This document shows positions 17,871-26,816 of a DNA stretch of 64,000 nt, in pieces. The notes under the pieces were generated by a model, which worked only from the letters and a program-made list of their open reading frames with translations, was not told where the DNA came from and did not search any database. The translations under genes were made by a program, and so were the position numbers. Within the stretch, counting starts at the first letter, position 1. Every line of letters starts with the position of its first letter. The stretch is from contig NC_016109.1 in the NCBI RefSeq assembly GCF_000269985.1, positions 6,785,001-6,849,000 on the forward strand, written 5' to 3'. The DNA is from Kitasatospora setae KM-6054 (GTDB taxonomy: Bacteria; Actinomycetota; Actinomycetes; Streptomycetales; Streptomycetaceae).

Positions 17871-19213
17871 TTCGCGGCCTCCGCAGGCTCGGTGGTGCTC
17901 CCCGGCGTGGCCGGCGGTGCGCCCGGAGTCGCGCCCGGCGGCGCGTCGACCAGGTCGACCAGGTCGACGGCCTTCGGCAGGTCGGCGTCCATCCGGTTCT
18001 GCACGCCGAGCGCGGGCAGGAAGGAGCAGGCGGCGAGCAGGGTGCCGCCGACCATGGTCCAGCGGGCCGCGTCCAGGACGCCGAGCGGGCCGGTGAGCAG
18101 CGAGACGGCGAGGCCGCCGGCCAGCGCGGCGAGCGGGATGACGCCCCAGGTGGCGGTGCGGAACGCGGCGTGCATGACGCCCTGGTGCCGCGCGGACATC
18201 CGGGACTGCCGGATGGGCGCCGAGCACACGTTGATGCACGACATGAAGAAGCCGTAGCAGCCCATGGTGACCGCGATGACCGGCCCGGCGGGCAGCGCGG
18301 GTGCGGCCAGCACGCCCAGGCCGACCAGGCAGTGCAGCAGCAGCGCCCAGGCCAGCGTCCGCCCGATGCCCAGGCGTTCGCCGATCTTCGGGGCGACCAG
18401 CGCGCCCAGCAGCGCGCCGACCGCGCCCGCGGACATCGCGGCGCCGTACACGCCGACGGTGACGCCCAGGCCCCGGTAGGCGAGCACCGGCAGCACGGTG
18501 ACGAACACCGGGCCGCCGGAGTTCAGGGTGACGGCGGCCAGCACCACCCGGCGCAGCACCGGGTCCTGCCAGTTCAGCCGGAAGCCGAGGGTCAGCCGCT
18601 GCCACACCGAGCCCTGGACGACGGTGGGTTGGCCCCACGGCCGCATCCAGCGGAAGCAGGCCGCCGAGACCAGGTAGCTGGCCGCGTCGACCAGCAGCGA
18701 GGCCGCGCCGAGCGCGCCGTACAGGGCGGCCGCGATCGACGGGCCGGAGACCTCGGCGACCGAGCCGCTGCCCTCCAGCCGGGAGTAGGCGCGCACCAGG
18801 TGCGGCTGCTCGACCACCGCCGGGACGGCCACCAGGTAGCCGACGTTGAAGAAGATCGTCGCCCCGGAGACCGCCGCCACGCAGCAGAACAGCAGCGGCG
18901 TGGAGAGGAAGTCCAGCCAGTACGCGACCGGGATCACCGCGACCGCCACCAGCCGCACCAGGTCGCAGGCGATCAGCGTGCGCCGCTTGTCCCAGCGGTC
19001 CACCAGCACGCCCGCCACCGGGCCGAGCAGCGGGATGCCCAGGTACTGGGCCATCGCGACGATGCCGACCTGGAACGCCGAGGCGTGCAGCACGAAGATC
19101 ATCAGGGTCGGGACGACGAACACCGTCACCCGGTCGCCGATGTTCGAGACCGACTTGCCGAACCAGAACAGGTTGAAGCCCCGGCCCAGTTGCTCGGGCT
19201 TGCCCAGCTTCAC
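17867..19213 (-). CDS. MFS transporter, likely product exporter
   Basis: 448 residues from GTG 19213, which overlaps the previous gene's stop (GTGA). Twelve hydrophobic segments are apparent. The motif RWDKRRTLIACDLVR after helix 2 is typical of the MFS_3/enterobactin exporter (EntS-like) group. A Pro/Asp-rich C-terminal tail of about 50 residues is cytoplasmic. Its place inside the coupled gene string marks it as the cluster's efflux or self-resistance pump. Confidence 0.85.
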   Translation of the reverse strand: MKLGKPEQLGRGFNLFWFGKSVSNIGDRVTVFVVPTLMIFVLHASAFQVGIVAMAQYLGIPLLGPVAGVLVDRWDKRRTLIACDLVRLVAVAVIPVAYWLDFLSTPLLFCCVAAVSGATIFFNVGYLVAVPAVVEQPHLVRAYSRLEGSGSVAEVSGPSIAAALYGALGAASLLVDAASYLVSAACFRWMRPWGQPTVVQGSVWQRLTLGFRLNWQDPVLRRVVLAAVTLNSGGPVFVTVLPVLAYRGLGVTVGVYGAAMSAGAVGALLGALVAPKIGERLGIGRTLAWALLLHCLVGLGVLAAPALPAGPVIAVTMGCYGFFMSCINVCSAPIRQSRMSARHQGVMHAAFRTATWGVIPLAALAGGLAVSLLTGPLGVLDAARWTMVGGTLLAACSFLPALGVQNRMDADLPKAVDLVDLVDAPPGATPGAPPATPGSTTEPAEAAK

Positions 19214-20463
19214 GCTTCCTCCCGGATCGCGAACCCGGCGGTCTTCCCGGTCCGCTCGTTGCTGACCAGCGCGTCCACCACCCGGACCCGGACGTGCTCC
19301 GGGTCGTGGACGAAGGCGGTGCTCAAGGTGAAGGTGCCGGCCAGCAGTTCGCGCCGCAGCGCCTCGGCCGCGTCGTCCGGCAGCTCGCCGAGCACCAGGA
19401 CGTCCACCGACTTCGCCCGGCCGCCCTGCTCGGTGACCAGCACCTGGGCCCGGCTGACGCCCGGCTCGCGCTCCACCCGGGCCAGCAGCTCGTCCACGTG
19501 CAGGCCCAGGCCGCGGATCTGCACCACGTTGTCGCGGCGTCCCAGCACCCGCATCGCCGGGCCCGGCCGGCCGCACGGGCAGGACGTCAACTCGCCCGCG
19601 TCGCCGGTGCGGTAGCGCAGCACCGGGTTCAGCATCGCCGGGTCCAGCGAGGTGAAGTCCAGCAGCCCGCCGTCGCCGACGTGCACCAGCTGGTGCGGGA
19701 ACGGGTGGAAGGTGTCGGCCGGGCAGTCCGGCGAGTTGGAGCCCACCACCCAGGTCTCGGTGGAGCCGAACATGCCGTGCCGCCGGGCCTTCGGCGCGAC
19801 CACCGCCAAGTCCTCCTCCAGCTGCGGCTGCCAGGCTTCACCCAGCCACAACACCTTGCGCAGCGACGGCAGTTCGATCCCGTTCGCGCGGGCGTGCGCG
19901 AACCACAGCCGCAGCACGCTCGGCGTGCCGCCGATCGCGGTGACCCGCCGGTCGGCCAGGAACCCCAGCCACTCCGGGTACTCCTCGGCCGTCACCGAGC
20001 CGAGCGCGATCACCCGGCAGCCGGACAGGTCGGCCAGGCCCGCCGCCAGGAAGTGCGCGCCCCACATCCGTCCCGCGCCCCAGGCGTTGACGAACACGTC
20101 GTCCCGGTCCAGCGGCCGCCAGTGCTCGAACACCTTCGCCATGTAGAACCCGGTCGGCGCGTACCCGACCTTCGGCGCGCCGGTCGAACCGCCGCTCTGG
20201 AACAGCCAGGTCGCGCCCCGCTCGGCGGCCGGTTCCAGGTGCGCCAGCGCCGTGTTCAGGTCGTCCTTCGCCAGCGGCGGCAGCGCGGCCAGCTCGGCCA
20301 GCGAGGACGGCCCGGGGAAGGCGTCGTAGCGGCCGTCGAACTCCGGGACGCCGCGCAGCAGTTCCAGCGTCCGGCGGGCCACCGCCAGGCCGGCCGCGGC
20401 CTGCTCCTCGGTCAGCGAGAAGCTCGGCGGGGAGGTCAGCGGGGAGGTCGGCGGGAAGGTCAT
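19210..20463 (-). CDS. PaaK-like adenylating enzyme (second copy type)
   Basis: 417 residues, ATG overlapping the ATP-grasp stop (ATGA). It is an ANL enzyme of the phenylacetate-CoA ligase type: ATP loop WLFQSGGSTGAPK, FGSTET motif, and the Cys-containing CPCGRPGPAMRVLGRRD segment seen in PaaK proteins. A Lys near the C-terminus (TGKTAGF) would be the adenylation-step Lys. It is distant from the PaaK-like protein encoded at 15735. Its substrate is unknown; two such enzymes suggest two different acyl groups are activated. Confidence 0.82.
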   Translation of the reverse strand: MTFPPTSPLTSPPSFSLTEEQAAAGLAVARRTLELLRGVPEFDGRYDAFPGPSSLAELAALPPLAKDDLNTALAHLEPAAERGATWLFQSGGSTGAPKVGYAPTGFYMAKVFEHWRPLDRDDVFVNAWGAGRMWGAHFLAAGLADLSGCRVIALGSVTAEEYPEWLGFLADRRVTAIGGTPSVLRLWFAHARANGIELPSLRKVLWLGEAWQPQLEEDLAVVAPKARRHGMFGSTETWVVGSNSPDCPADTFHPFPHQLVHVGDGGLLDFTSLDPAMLNPVLRYRTGDAGELTSCPCGRPGPAMRVLGRRDNVVQIRGLGLHVDELLARVEREPGVSRAQVLVTEQGGRAKSVDVLVLGELPDDAAEALRRELLAGTFTLSTAFVHDPEHVRVRVVDALVSNERTGKTAGFAIREEA

Positions 20464-21476
20464 CGCCCCGCACCCCCGACCGCTCCGTCCACGGCACCCG
20501 CCAGGAACGCCGCGTGCGCGTCCCGGTAGGCGGCGAACCGGGCCCGGGTGACGTCCCGCTGGACCGGGCGCTCCGGGTCGTCCAGGTCCGGGGCGATCAC
20601 CCCGTCCGGCTCCAACTCGGAGAACCAGAACCGCTCGCCGTCGTGCAGGAAGTCCACGCAGAAGAACGGGATCGGCAGCTTCTTCGCGAAGTACGCGGTG
20701 GCGTCGACCAGTTCCGGCGGAATCTCGCAGAACTCCATCGACCCGCCGCGGCTCGCGTTCGCCACCGGAGACCCCGCCTCCGGGGTGCGCCGCAGCGCCG
20801 CGTACGGCCGCCCGTCCACCACGTACACCCGGTAGTCGACCGTGCCGTCCCCCAGGTACGGCTGCGCCACCAGCACGGTGTCGCCGCCCTGCGCCAGGCT
20901 GGCCAGGCCGCGCACGTCCTCCCGGGAGCGGGCCAGGCAGATCCCGCCGCCGCCGCACCAGCCGGACGGCTTCACGATCGCCGGGAAGGTCAGGCCGTCC
21001 AGCGCCGCCTCGTACTGGTGCTTGGAGACGTCCCGCCCCGAGCCGATCCGCACCGACGGGACGGGCGGCACCGGCGAGTCCGCCAGGAACAGCACCGTCG
21101 CCAGCTTGTCGTTGCCCAGCAGCGAGACCTGCGCCGGGAACGGCAGGTAGAACCCGGCCTGCTCCAGCACCGTGCAGAGCGTCAACTGGTTGAACACGTC
21201 CATCGACTGGTACGGCAGCGAGTACAGCGCCGTGATGAACAGCGTGTCCTCGGGCGCCACCCGCTCGCCGTCCACGTACACCCGCGGCCGGCCCGGCTCG
21301 GTGCCGTCCACCGTCACCGCCTCCGGGGCGTGGATCGTCCACGCCATGCCCAACTCGGCGGCGATCTCCGCGTACATGTCCCAGAAGTAGTGCCGCCACA
21401 TCGCCCCGGACCGGCTCGACTCCCGGTCCGGGAAGATCCAGCACATCCGGCGCAACGGCGCCCGCTGCTCGCTCAT
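20460..21476 (-). CDS. ATP-grasp domain ligase
   Basis: 338 residues from ATG 21476, overlapping the KamA stop (ATGA). It is ATP-grasp-like: FPAIVKPSGWCGGGG is the nucleotide-binding loop, then a VAQPYLGDG hinge and FWFSELEPDG near the metal-binding end. Such enzymes make amide or peptide bonds through acyl-phosphates. It sits directly after the aminomutase gene. In a cluster without a condensation domain it is the best candidate for the bond-forming step, perhaps acylating or ligating beta-lysine. That role is inference. Confidence 0.78.
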   Translation of the reverse strand: MSEQRAPLRRMCWIFPDRESSRSGAMWRHYFWDMYAEIAAELGMAWTIHAPEAVTVDGTEPGRPRVYVDGERVAPEDTLFITALYSLPYQSMDVFNQLTLCTVLEQAGFYLPFPAQVSLLGNDKLATVLFLADSPVPPVPSVRIGSGRDVSKHQYEAALDGLTFPAIVKPSGWCGGGGICLARSREDVRGLASLAQGGDTVLVAQPYLGDGTVDYRVYVVDGRPYAALRRTPEAGSPVANASRGGSMEFCEIPPELVDATAYFAKKLPIPFFCVDFLHDGERFWFSELEPDGVIAPDLDDPERPVQRDVTRARFAAYRDAHAAFLAGAVDGAVGGAGR

Positions 21477-22936
21477 CCGCTCTCCTCCAGCTCGCTCAGG
21501 TCGCTCAGGTCGCTCAGGTCGTTCGGTTCGCCCAGGTCGCCAAGGTCGAAGTCCCGTCCGGCAGGGGCCCGTTCGGCCCACCAGGCCCGCCCCTCCGGCG
21601 GCAGCGTGTCGACCGGGTCGACGTACGGGTGCCGGCGGCCCAACCCGTCTCCGCCGACCGGGACTTCACCGCTCCGGAGCTCAAGTCCGGTGCGGTAGTT
21701 CTTGGTCCAGTACGAGATGCCGCGGACCCGGTCGTAGCCCACTGCCTGGTGCACCCAGCGCTTGCCGACGTCCGGCACGTCCGCCACCAGCCGGGGCGTC
21801 GCGTAGCCCGGCAGGTAGCCGAGGATCGCCTCCTGGAGGTGCTGGGCCTCGGCCAGCGGCAGCCGCCAGTGCTCGGCGTTCGGGATCACGTCGCACAGGT
21901 AGAAGTAGTAGGGCAGGATGTTCGCTTCGCCCTGGAGGGCGAAGCACAGGTCGAGCAGCGCCGTCGGCGTCGCGTTCACGCCGCGCATCAGCACGCCCTG
22001 GTTGCGCACGTCCCGCACGCCCGCGTCCAGCAGCCCGCGGGCCGCCTCCGCGACCAGCGGGGTGACCGACGCCGCGTGGTTGGCGTGGGTGTGCACCGCC
22101 AGGTTGACCGAGCGCCGGGCCGCCAGCCGGGCCACCCGCTCCACCCCGGACAGCACCTTCGGCTGCAGCCAGTGCTGCGGCAGCCCGACCACCGACTTGC
22201 TGGCCAGCCGGATGTCCCGCACCGACCCCAGCTCCAACAGCCTTAGCAGGAAAGACTCCAGGCGCGGCCACGGCACGTTCGCCAGGTCGCCGCCGGACAC
22301 CACCACGTCCCGCACCGACGGGGTGCGCTTCAGGTAGTCGAGCATCTGCTCCTCGCGGTCCGCCGGGCGCAGCACCAGCCGCGCCTTGGCGACCTGCGGG
22401 GTCGAACGGCCCACCAGGTCCATCCGGGTGCAGTGCCCGCAGTACTGCGGGCAGGTCGACAGCAACTCGGCCAGCACCTTGGTCGGGTAGCGGTGGGTCA
22501 ACCCCTCCACCACCCACATCTGCGCCTCGTGCAGCGAGTCCCGGGCCGCCAGCGGATGGCTCGGCCAGGACGGGTGCCGGTCCGAGCGCACCGGCAGCAT
22601 GTAGCGCCGCACCGGATCGGCCAGGAACGCCTCGGTGAACGCGTCCGGCGCCAACTCGGCACCCGCCGCCATGGTGTTCAGCATCTGCGGTGGCACCAGC
22701 ACCGACATGGTCGCGAACTCGCGCTGGTCGGCGGCCAGTTCGTCGTAGAACCGGTCGGTCAGCAGCGGCCCGAACACCTGCCGCAACTGCCGCTCGCCCT
22801 GCACGCAGTGCGCCCGCTGCCACTGCGCGTCCCGCCACTGCTCCGCCGTCACCTCCCGCCAGCCCGGCAGCCGCCGCCAGTCCGGCTCCACCAGCGGCCG
22901 CCGGACGTACTGGTACGGCTGAGACTGACGCTCCAT
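21473..22936 (-). CDS. kamA: Lysine 2,3-aminomutase-like radical SAM enzyme
   Basis: 487 residues. The radical SAM cluster is C162-x3-C166-x2-C169 (TCPQYCGHCTR). Aligned by eye to clostridial lysine 2,3-aminomutase, all three substrate contacts are kept: R171 (carboxylate), D349 in YLCD and D386 in VADVP (side-chain amine). The two Asp are 37 residues apart, as in the reference. The PLP Lys is K392, but its loop (DVPDVGK) is one residue shorter than the usual DAPGGGGK. The product is most likely beta-lysine or a close analogue. The C-terminal 25 residues are an Asp-Leu-Ser repeat tail. The start overlaps the upstream stop (TGATG). Confidence 0.88.
   Translation of the reverse strand: MERQSQPYQYVRRPLVEPDWRRLPGWREVTAEQWRDAQWQRAHCVQGERQLRQVFGPLLTDRFYDELAADQREFATMSVLVPPQMLNTMAAGAELAPDAFTEAFLADPVRRYMLPVRSDRHPSWPSHPLAARDSLHEAQMWVVEGLTHRYPTKVLAELLSTCPQYCGHCTRMDLVGRSTPQVAKARLVLRPADREEQMLDYLKRTPSVRDVVVSGGDLANVPWPRLESFLLRLLELGSVRDIRLASKSVVGLPQHWLQPKVLSGVERVARLAARRSVNLAVHTHANHAASVTPLVAEAARGLLDAGVRDVRNQGVLMRGVNATPTALLDLCFALQGEANILPYYFYLCDVIPNAEHWRLPLAEAQHLQEAILGYLPGYATPRLVADVPDVGKRWVHQAVGYDRVRGISYWTKNYRTGLELRSGEVPVGGDGLGRRHPYVDPVDTLPPEGRAWWAERAPAGRDFDLGDLGEPNDLSDLSDLSELEESG
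21492..21518. repeat. 3 x 9-bp coding repeat at the KamA C-terminus
   Basis: TCGCTCAGG is repeated three times, with degenerate copies on to about 21545. It encodes an acidic Asp-Leu-Ser tail that lies outside the conserved aminomutase fold. Confidence 0.85.
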
Positions 22937-24678
22937 CAGGAAGCCGAACCGGTGAGCAACGTGGCGTGCCGGGTGCGCAGTTCACGCTTCAGCACCTTGC
23001 CGGTCGGGCCGAGCGGGAAGTCCCCGTCGGCGCGGGCCACCCGCAGCGCGGCCAGCTCCGCCAGCCCGGCCCGGCCGAGTTCGGCGTTGGCCGCCTTCAG
23101 CAGCCCCTCCTCGTCGAGGGCCCCGGCCCCCTCCTGGAGCTGCACCACGGCGATCGGCCGCTGCCCGCCGGCCGGGTGCGGGACGCCCACCACCGAGCAG
23201 TCCCGGACGAGTTCGGCGCAGTCGGCGAGCAGCACCTCCTCCAGCGGCAGGCTGTACACCGGCCCGTCCAGGGTGTCGATCACGTCCACCGTCCGGTCCA
23301 GGTGGAAGAACCGGCCCGCCGCGTCCCGGTAGGCCACGTCGCCGGTCAGCCAGTACCCGGAGAGGTGGAAGCTCGCCGTCAGCCGCTCGTTGTTCCAGTA
23401 CCCGGGCGTGATCGACGGCGCCCGCACCGCCAGCAAACCCGGTGTTCCGTCCGGGAGTTCGTTGCCGTCCTCGTCCAGCACGGCAGCGTGCTCCACCACC
23501 TCGGACGGCTTGCCCACGCAGCGGTCGGCGCGCTCCGTCTCCGGCGAGGTGACCTGGCCGAACAGCGCCATGCCCATCTCGGACGAGCCCAGGCCGTCCA
23601 CGAACTGCGAACCGGGAAGGGCCGGTTGATCGGCCTTCTCCTGCGGCAGCAGCCACGGCTTGATCAACCCGGCCGGGCGCTCGCCCAGTTCGACCAGCCG
23701 CCGGACGTGCCCGTAGTGCGCGCTGTCGCCGGTGTTGAACCAGGAGTGCACCCGGGCCGCGCCCGCCACCGGCAGCTCGCCGGTGGCCAACTCGACGAAG
23801 GTGCGCGGGAAGGACGCCACCATGGTCGGCTGGAACGCCTCCATCACCGGCTCCACCACCGCGCGTCTCCAGCCGCCCATCACCACGGTCGGCAGACCGA
23901 GCAGCGTCGCGGTCAGGAAGTAGCTCAGACCGCCCGCGTGGGTGTGCGGCATCAGCGACATCAGCCGGTCCGACGGCTCGGCCGGGAAACGGGTCATCCG
24001 CGGCTGCTTGCCCTCCCAGAACTGCCGGTGCGCCAGGATCGTCGACTTCGGGGTCCCGGTCGTCCCCGAGGAGTGGATCAGCGCCACCACGTCCTCGGCC
24101 GCGTGCCGGTACGGGTACTGCTCCGGCAGCGGCGCCGCCGCCGCGTCGAACGCCTGCACCTCGGCGGTCAGCGCCAGGAACCGGGGCCGCCGGCGCGGGT
24201 CCTGCCGGTACGCCGAGGCCAGCCGGGTGGTGTCGTCCGCGACCACCCCGACCACGCCGACGTGGTCCAGGTAGCGCACCATCACGTCCGGCCGCATCGC
24301 GTCGTTGATCAGCGCCGGGACGGCACCCAGCGCGGTCAGCGCGAAGAAGTGCAGCAGCGGCTCCAGCCCCTCTGCCACCACCACGCCCACCGGCTCGCCC
24401 GGCCGCACCCCCATCGCGTGGTGCCAGGCCGCGTACCGGTCGCGCAGCGCCGCCAGGTCCAGCAGGCTGTGCCCGACCAGCACCACCTCGCCCCGGTGGT
24501 CGAGCCGGTGGGAGAACGCGTACGGCACCGCCCGGTTCGGGTTCGCCTCGATCGCCCGGTCGAGGAAGTTCCCCGCCCCCAGGGTCGGATCGGCCGCGAA
24601 CCCCTCCCGGACGGCCAGCGGGGCGATCGGCGTCGGGGCCGGGGGTGCGGCCGGGGTCGGGGGTGTCTGGTTGCTCAT
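22936..24678 (-). CDS. Acyl-CoA synthetase-like (ANL) enzyme
   Basis: 580 residues from ATG 24678, with GGAGA eight bases upstream; an ATG 12 bases earlier is possible. It is a full-length ANL enzyme: LIHSSGTTGTPKS loop, YWLTGDVAYRD and GPTGKVLKREL with the C-terminal catalytic Lys. A Pro-rich 25-residue N-terminus precedes the fold. It is first gene of a coupled string of six to seven genes and lies downstream of a palindromic operator. It would activate a carboxylic acid for transfer to CoA or to the carrier protein. Confidence 0.83.
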   Translation of the reverse strand: MSNQTPPTPAAPPAPTPIAPLAVREGFAADPTLGAGNFLDRAIEANPNRAVPYAFSHRLDHRGEVVLVGHSLLDLAALRDRYAAWHHAMGVRPGEPVGVVVAEGLEPLLHFFALTALGAVPALINDAMRPDVMVRYLDHVGVVGVVADDTTRLASAYRQDPRRRPRFLALTAEVQAFDAAAAPLPEQYPYRHAAEDVVALIHSSGTTGTPKSTILAHRQFWEGKQPRMTRFPAEPSDRLMSLMPHTHAGGLSYFLTATLLGLPTVVMGGWRRAVVEPVMEAFQPTMVASFPRTFVELATGELPVAGAARVHSWFNTGDSAHYGHVRRLVELGERPAGLIKPWLLPQEKADQPALPGSQFVDGLGSSEMGMALFGQVTSPETERADRCVGKPSEVVEHAAVLDEDGNELPDGTPGLLAVRAPSITPGYWNNERLTASFHLSGYWLTGDVAYRDAAGRFFHLDRTVDVIDTLDGPVYSLPLEEVLLADCAELVRDCSVVGVPHPAGGQRPIAVVQLQEGAGALDEEGLLKAANAELGRAGLAELAALRVARADGDFPLGPTGKVLKRELRTRHATLLTGSAS

Positions 24679-24772
24679 GGTGGTCTCCAAGCAGGACTCG
24701 TCGCCGGTGCGCGCCTTGGTAGGGCGTGCACCGGGCCAGGGGAAAGGCCCGACGGAACAGGGGAGTTCGGAC

Positions 24773-24787
24773 CTGACGATCCGTCAG
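24773..24787 (-). promoter_or_regulatory. Palindromic operator, copy 1 (biosynthetic cluster)
   Basis: CTGACGATCCGTCAG is a perfect 6-3-6 inverted repeat in the 161-bp gap between the amine oxidase and ligase genes, about 95 bp before the ligase start. The same 15-bp motif recurs near 26780, 28678 and 57961. This size and symmetry fit a TetR-type dimer. Confidence 0.6.
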
Positions 24788-24839
24788 ATCTTCGAGCGGG
24801 CGGGGCGGGACGGGGCAGAGTGGGGCGGGGGAGGGCGGG

Positions 24840-26294
24840 TCAGCCGGCCAGCAGTTCGGCGGCCGCCCGGCGGCCGGAGCGGATCGCGCCCTCCAGCAGG
24901 CCGAAGAACTCGGTGCTGGTCTCGGTGCCCGCGAACCGCACCCGGCCGTGCGGGGCGGTCAGCGTCGGACCGAGCGCCGACCAGTCGCCCGGCCCGAACA
25001 GCGCCGCGTAACAGCCCCTGCTCCACGGCTCGTTGACCCAGTCGGTGACGTGGAAGCCGATCGGCTCGGGCAGCATCGGGAACAGCCGCCGGGCCTGCGC
25101 GACCGCCGCCGACCGCTGCTCGTCCGGCGGCAGGGCGGCGAAGCGGTGCGCCTCCGCGCCGGTCACGAAACCCGTCAGCACGCCGGGGGAGCCCTCCGGC
25201 GGGGTGTCGTCCACCGTGGACAGCAGCGGGCCCGCCGCGTTCACCGACCAGCCGGACAGGCCGTGCGCCCGCCACACCGGCTCCGGGAACACCAGGTTCA
25301 GCTTCACCGCGCAGCCCCGTTCGGTCCGCGAGGCGGCCCGCCGCACCGGCAGTTCCGGCCGGTAGTCGATCGCGTCCGCGAGCAGCGGCGGCACCGCCAC
25401 CACCACCGCCTCCGCCGGGTAACTGCCCTGCGTGCTGCGGACGGTGACCCCGGTGGCGGACTGCTCGACGGACAGCACCGGCTCGGCGGTGCGCAGCACC
25501 CCGCCGGCGTCCAGCAGCCGCCGGGCCAGCCGCTCGCACAGCCGGTGCGCGCCGCCCGCCACCCGGTCCTGCTGCGCGCCGCCCGCGAAGGCGTTCAGAT
25601 AGCGCAGGCCGCCGCCCGAACGCAGGTAGAAGGCCATGTGCAGGACGGACACCTTCGCCGGGTCGGCGGCCATCATCTCGCCCAGGAACAGCGGGAAGAA
25701 CAACCGGGCGTCCGGGTGGGCGAGTTGCCGCTCCGCCCAGTCGGCGGCGGTCAGCGCGTCGAGCCGCTCGGCGTCCGGCGTCAGCCAGGGCGCGTCCGGG
25801 CGGACGGCCGCCGCCAGCTCCTCCAACTGCTCGAACAGGTCGCCCAGCGCGACCGCGTTCAGCGGCGGGAAGCGGCCGTCGACGGTGTCGGCGGTGTCGG
25901 CGGTGTCGGCTGTGTCAGGGGTGCCTGCGGCGTCGGCGTCCTGCCCGGCGGAGCCGGTCGGGGCCAGCGCGAACCGGCTGGCGCCCCGCATGTCGGTCGG
26001 CACGGTCTTGAGGTCGCAGGCCGCCAGCAGCGCGTGCAACTCGGTGTGCCGGTCGCCCAGGTACGCGGCGCCCGCGTCGATCCACCGGCCCGGCGCCACC
26101 TCGATCCCCAACGCCCGTCCGCCGACCCGCTCCCGGGCCTCCAGCACCGTCACCCGGACACCCCGCTCGGCCAGCTCCACGGCGGCGGTCAGCCCGGCCA
26201 GGCCCGCGCCGACCACCACGACCGAACCCGGGACGCCAGGAGTGGCAGGGGCGGCGAGCGGGTGCGCGCTGTCGGGAGAGAGCGCGGCGCTCAC
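24840..26294 (-). CDS. Flavin-dependent amine oxidase
   Basis: 484 residues from GTG 26294, overlapping the carrier-protein stop (GTGA). It is a monoamine oxidase/phytoene-desaturase-type flavoprotein: dinucleotide motif VVVGAGLAGLTAA, then LEARERVGGRA, and the C-terminal FAD motif VRFAGTETS. A low-complexity insert near residues 122-138 comes from a 9-bp repeat. Coupling to the carrier-protein gene suggests it oxidises a carrier-bound amino acid or the free diamine, for example an amine of beta-lysine. The substrate is inferred only from context. Confidence 0.85.
   Translation of the reverse strand: MSAALSPDSAHPLAAPATPGVPGSVVVVGAGLAGLTAAVELAERGVRVTVLEARERVGGRALGIEVAPGRWIDAGAAYLGDRHTELHALLAACDLKTVPTDMRGASRFALAPTGSAGQDADAAGTPDTADTADTADTVDGRFPPLNAVALGDLFEQLEELAAAVRPDAPWLTPDAERLDALTAADWAERQLAHPDARLFFPLFLGEMMAADPAKVSVLHMAFYLRSGGGLRYLNAFAGGAQQDRVAGGAHRLCERLARRLLDAGGVLRTAEPVLSVEQSATGVTVRSTQGSYPAEAVVVAVPPLLADAIDYRPELPVRRAASRTERGCAVKLNLVFPEPVWRAHGLSGWSVNAAGPLLSTVDDTPPEGSPGVLTGFVTGAEAHRFAALPPDEQRSAAVAQARRLFPMLPEPIGFHVTDWVNEPWSRGCYAALFGPGDWSALGPTLTAPHGRVRFAGTETSTEFFGLLEGAIRSGRRAAAELLAG
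25885..25920. repeat. 9-bp coding repeat in the amine oxidase
   Basis: About four units of GTGTCGGCG (the first two perfect, the third with one change, the last degenerate) encode an Asp-Thr-Ala repeat in a surface loop of the oxidase. Confidence 0.85.
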
Positions 26295-26620
26295 CGGGCG
26301 GCCGGGATGCCCGTGGCGGCCGTGGCGGCGCCGGCGATCCGCTCGGCGAGGCCGGCCGGGGTCGGGTCGACGAGGAAGTCGTCGAAGGTCAGTTCGATGC
26401 CGTGGGCGCGCGCGACCGCGCTCAGCACCCGGGTGGCGACCAGCGAATCCCCGCCCAGCAGGAAGAAGTTGCCGTCCGCGGGCACCTCCGCCAGCTCCAG
26501 GACGCGGCGGAACACCGCCGTCAGCGAGTCGAGCAGCGCGGGGTCGGTGCCGGAGAGCGTGGCCGCCGGCGTGGCGGTGGGCGGGGCCGCAGGCGTGGCG
26601 GCGGGTGTGTCGAGGCTCAT
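26291..26620 (-). CDS. Stand-alone peptidyl/acyl carrier protein
   Basis: 109 residues. A Thr/Ala/Pro-rich 25-residue leader precedes a carrier domain with the phosphopantetheine site GGDSLVAT (Ser59) and helices typical of NRPS carrier proteins. Its gene follows the adenylation-domain gene after a 196-bp gap and is coupled to the amine oxidase. It is the only carrier protein in the cluster, so it probably holds the amino acid activated by the enzyme encoded at 26817-28442. Confidence 0.9.
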   Translation of the reverse strand: MSLDTPAATPAAPPTATPAATLSGTDPALLDSLTAVFRRVLELAEVPADGNFFLLGGDSLVATRVLSAVARAHGIELTFDDFLVDPTPAGLAERIAGAATAATGIPAAR

Positions 26621-26640
26621 CAGGGGTCTCCTTCGACCGG

Positions 26641-26762
26641 TGCGGGGTGCGCGGTGGTCCTGGTGGTGCCAGCGGTGCGGGGTGCGCGGTGCTGTGCGTG
26701 GACGGTGGTGCGGCGGTGCGCGGTGCGAGGTGGTGCGGTGCGCGGTGGTGCCGGCGGTTCCG
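26641..26762. repeat. G/T-rich low-complexity repeat upstream of the carrier-protein gene
   Basis: GGTGCGCGGT recurs about four times (26646, near 26690, near 26718, near 26740) in a G/T-biased tract. It separates the palindromic operator from the carrier-protein start and makes an unusually repetitive leader. Confidence 0.7.
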
Positions 26763-26779
26763 TGCTGCGGTCGCGTGTA

Positions 26780-26794
26780 CTGACTTACCGTCAG
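26780..26794 (-). promoter_or_regulatory. Palindromic operator, copy 2 (biosynthetic cluster)
   Basis: CTGACTTACCGTCAG matches the CTGACGNNCCGTCAG consensus except for one base. It sits in the gap between the adenylation-domain and carrier-protein genes, next to an AT-rich stretch (TTCACGTTCAGAAAAA) suited to a promoter. Confidence 0.55.
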
Positions 26795-26816
26795 TTCACG
26801 TTCAGAAAAAGGCAGT

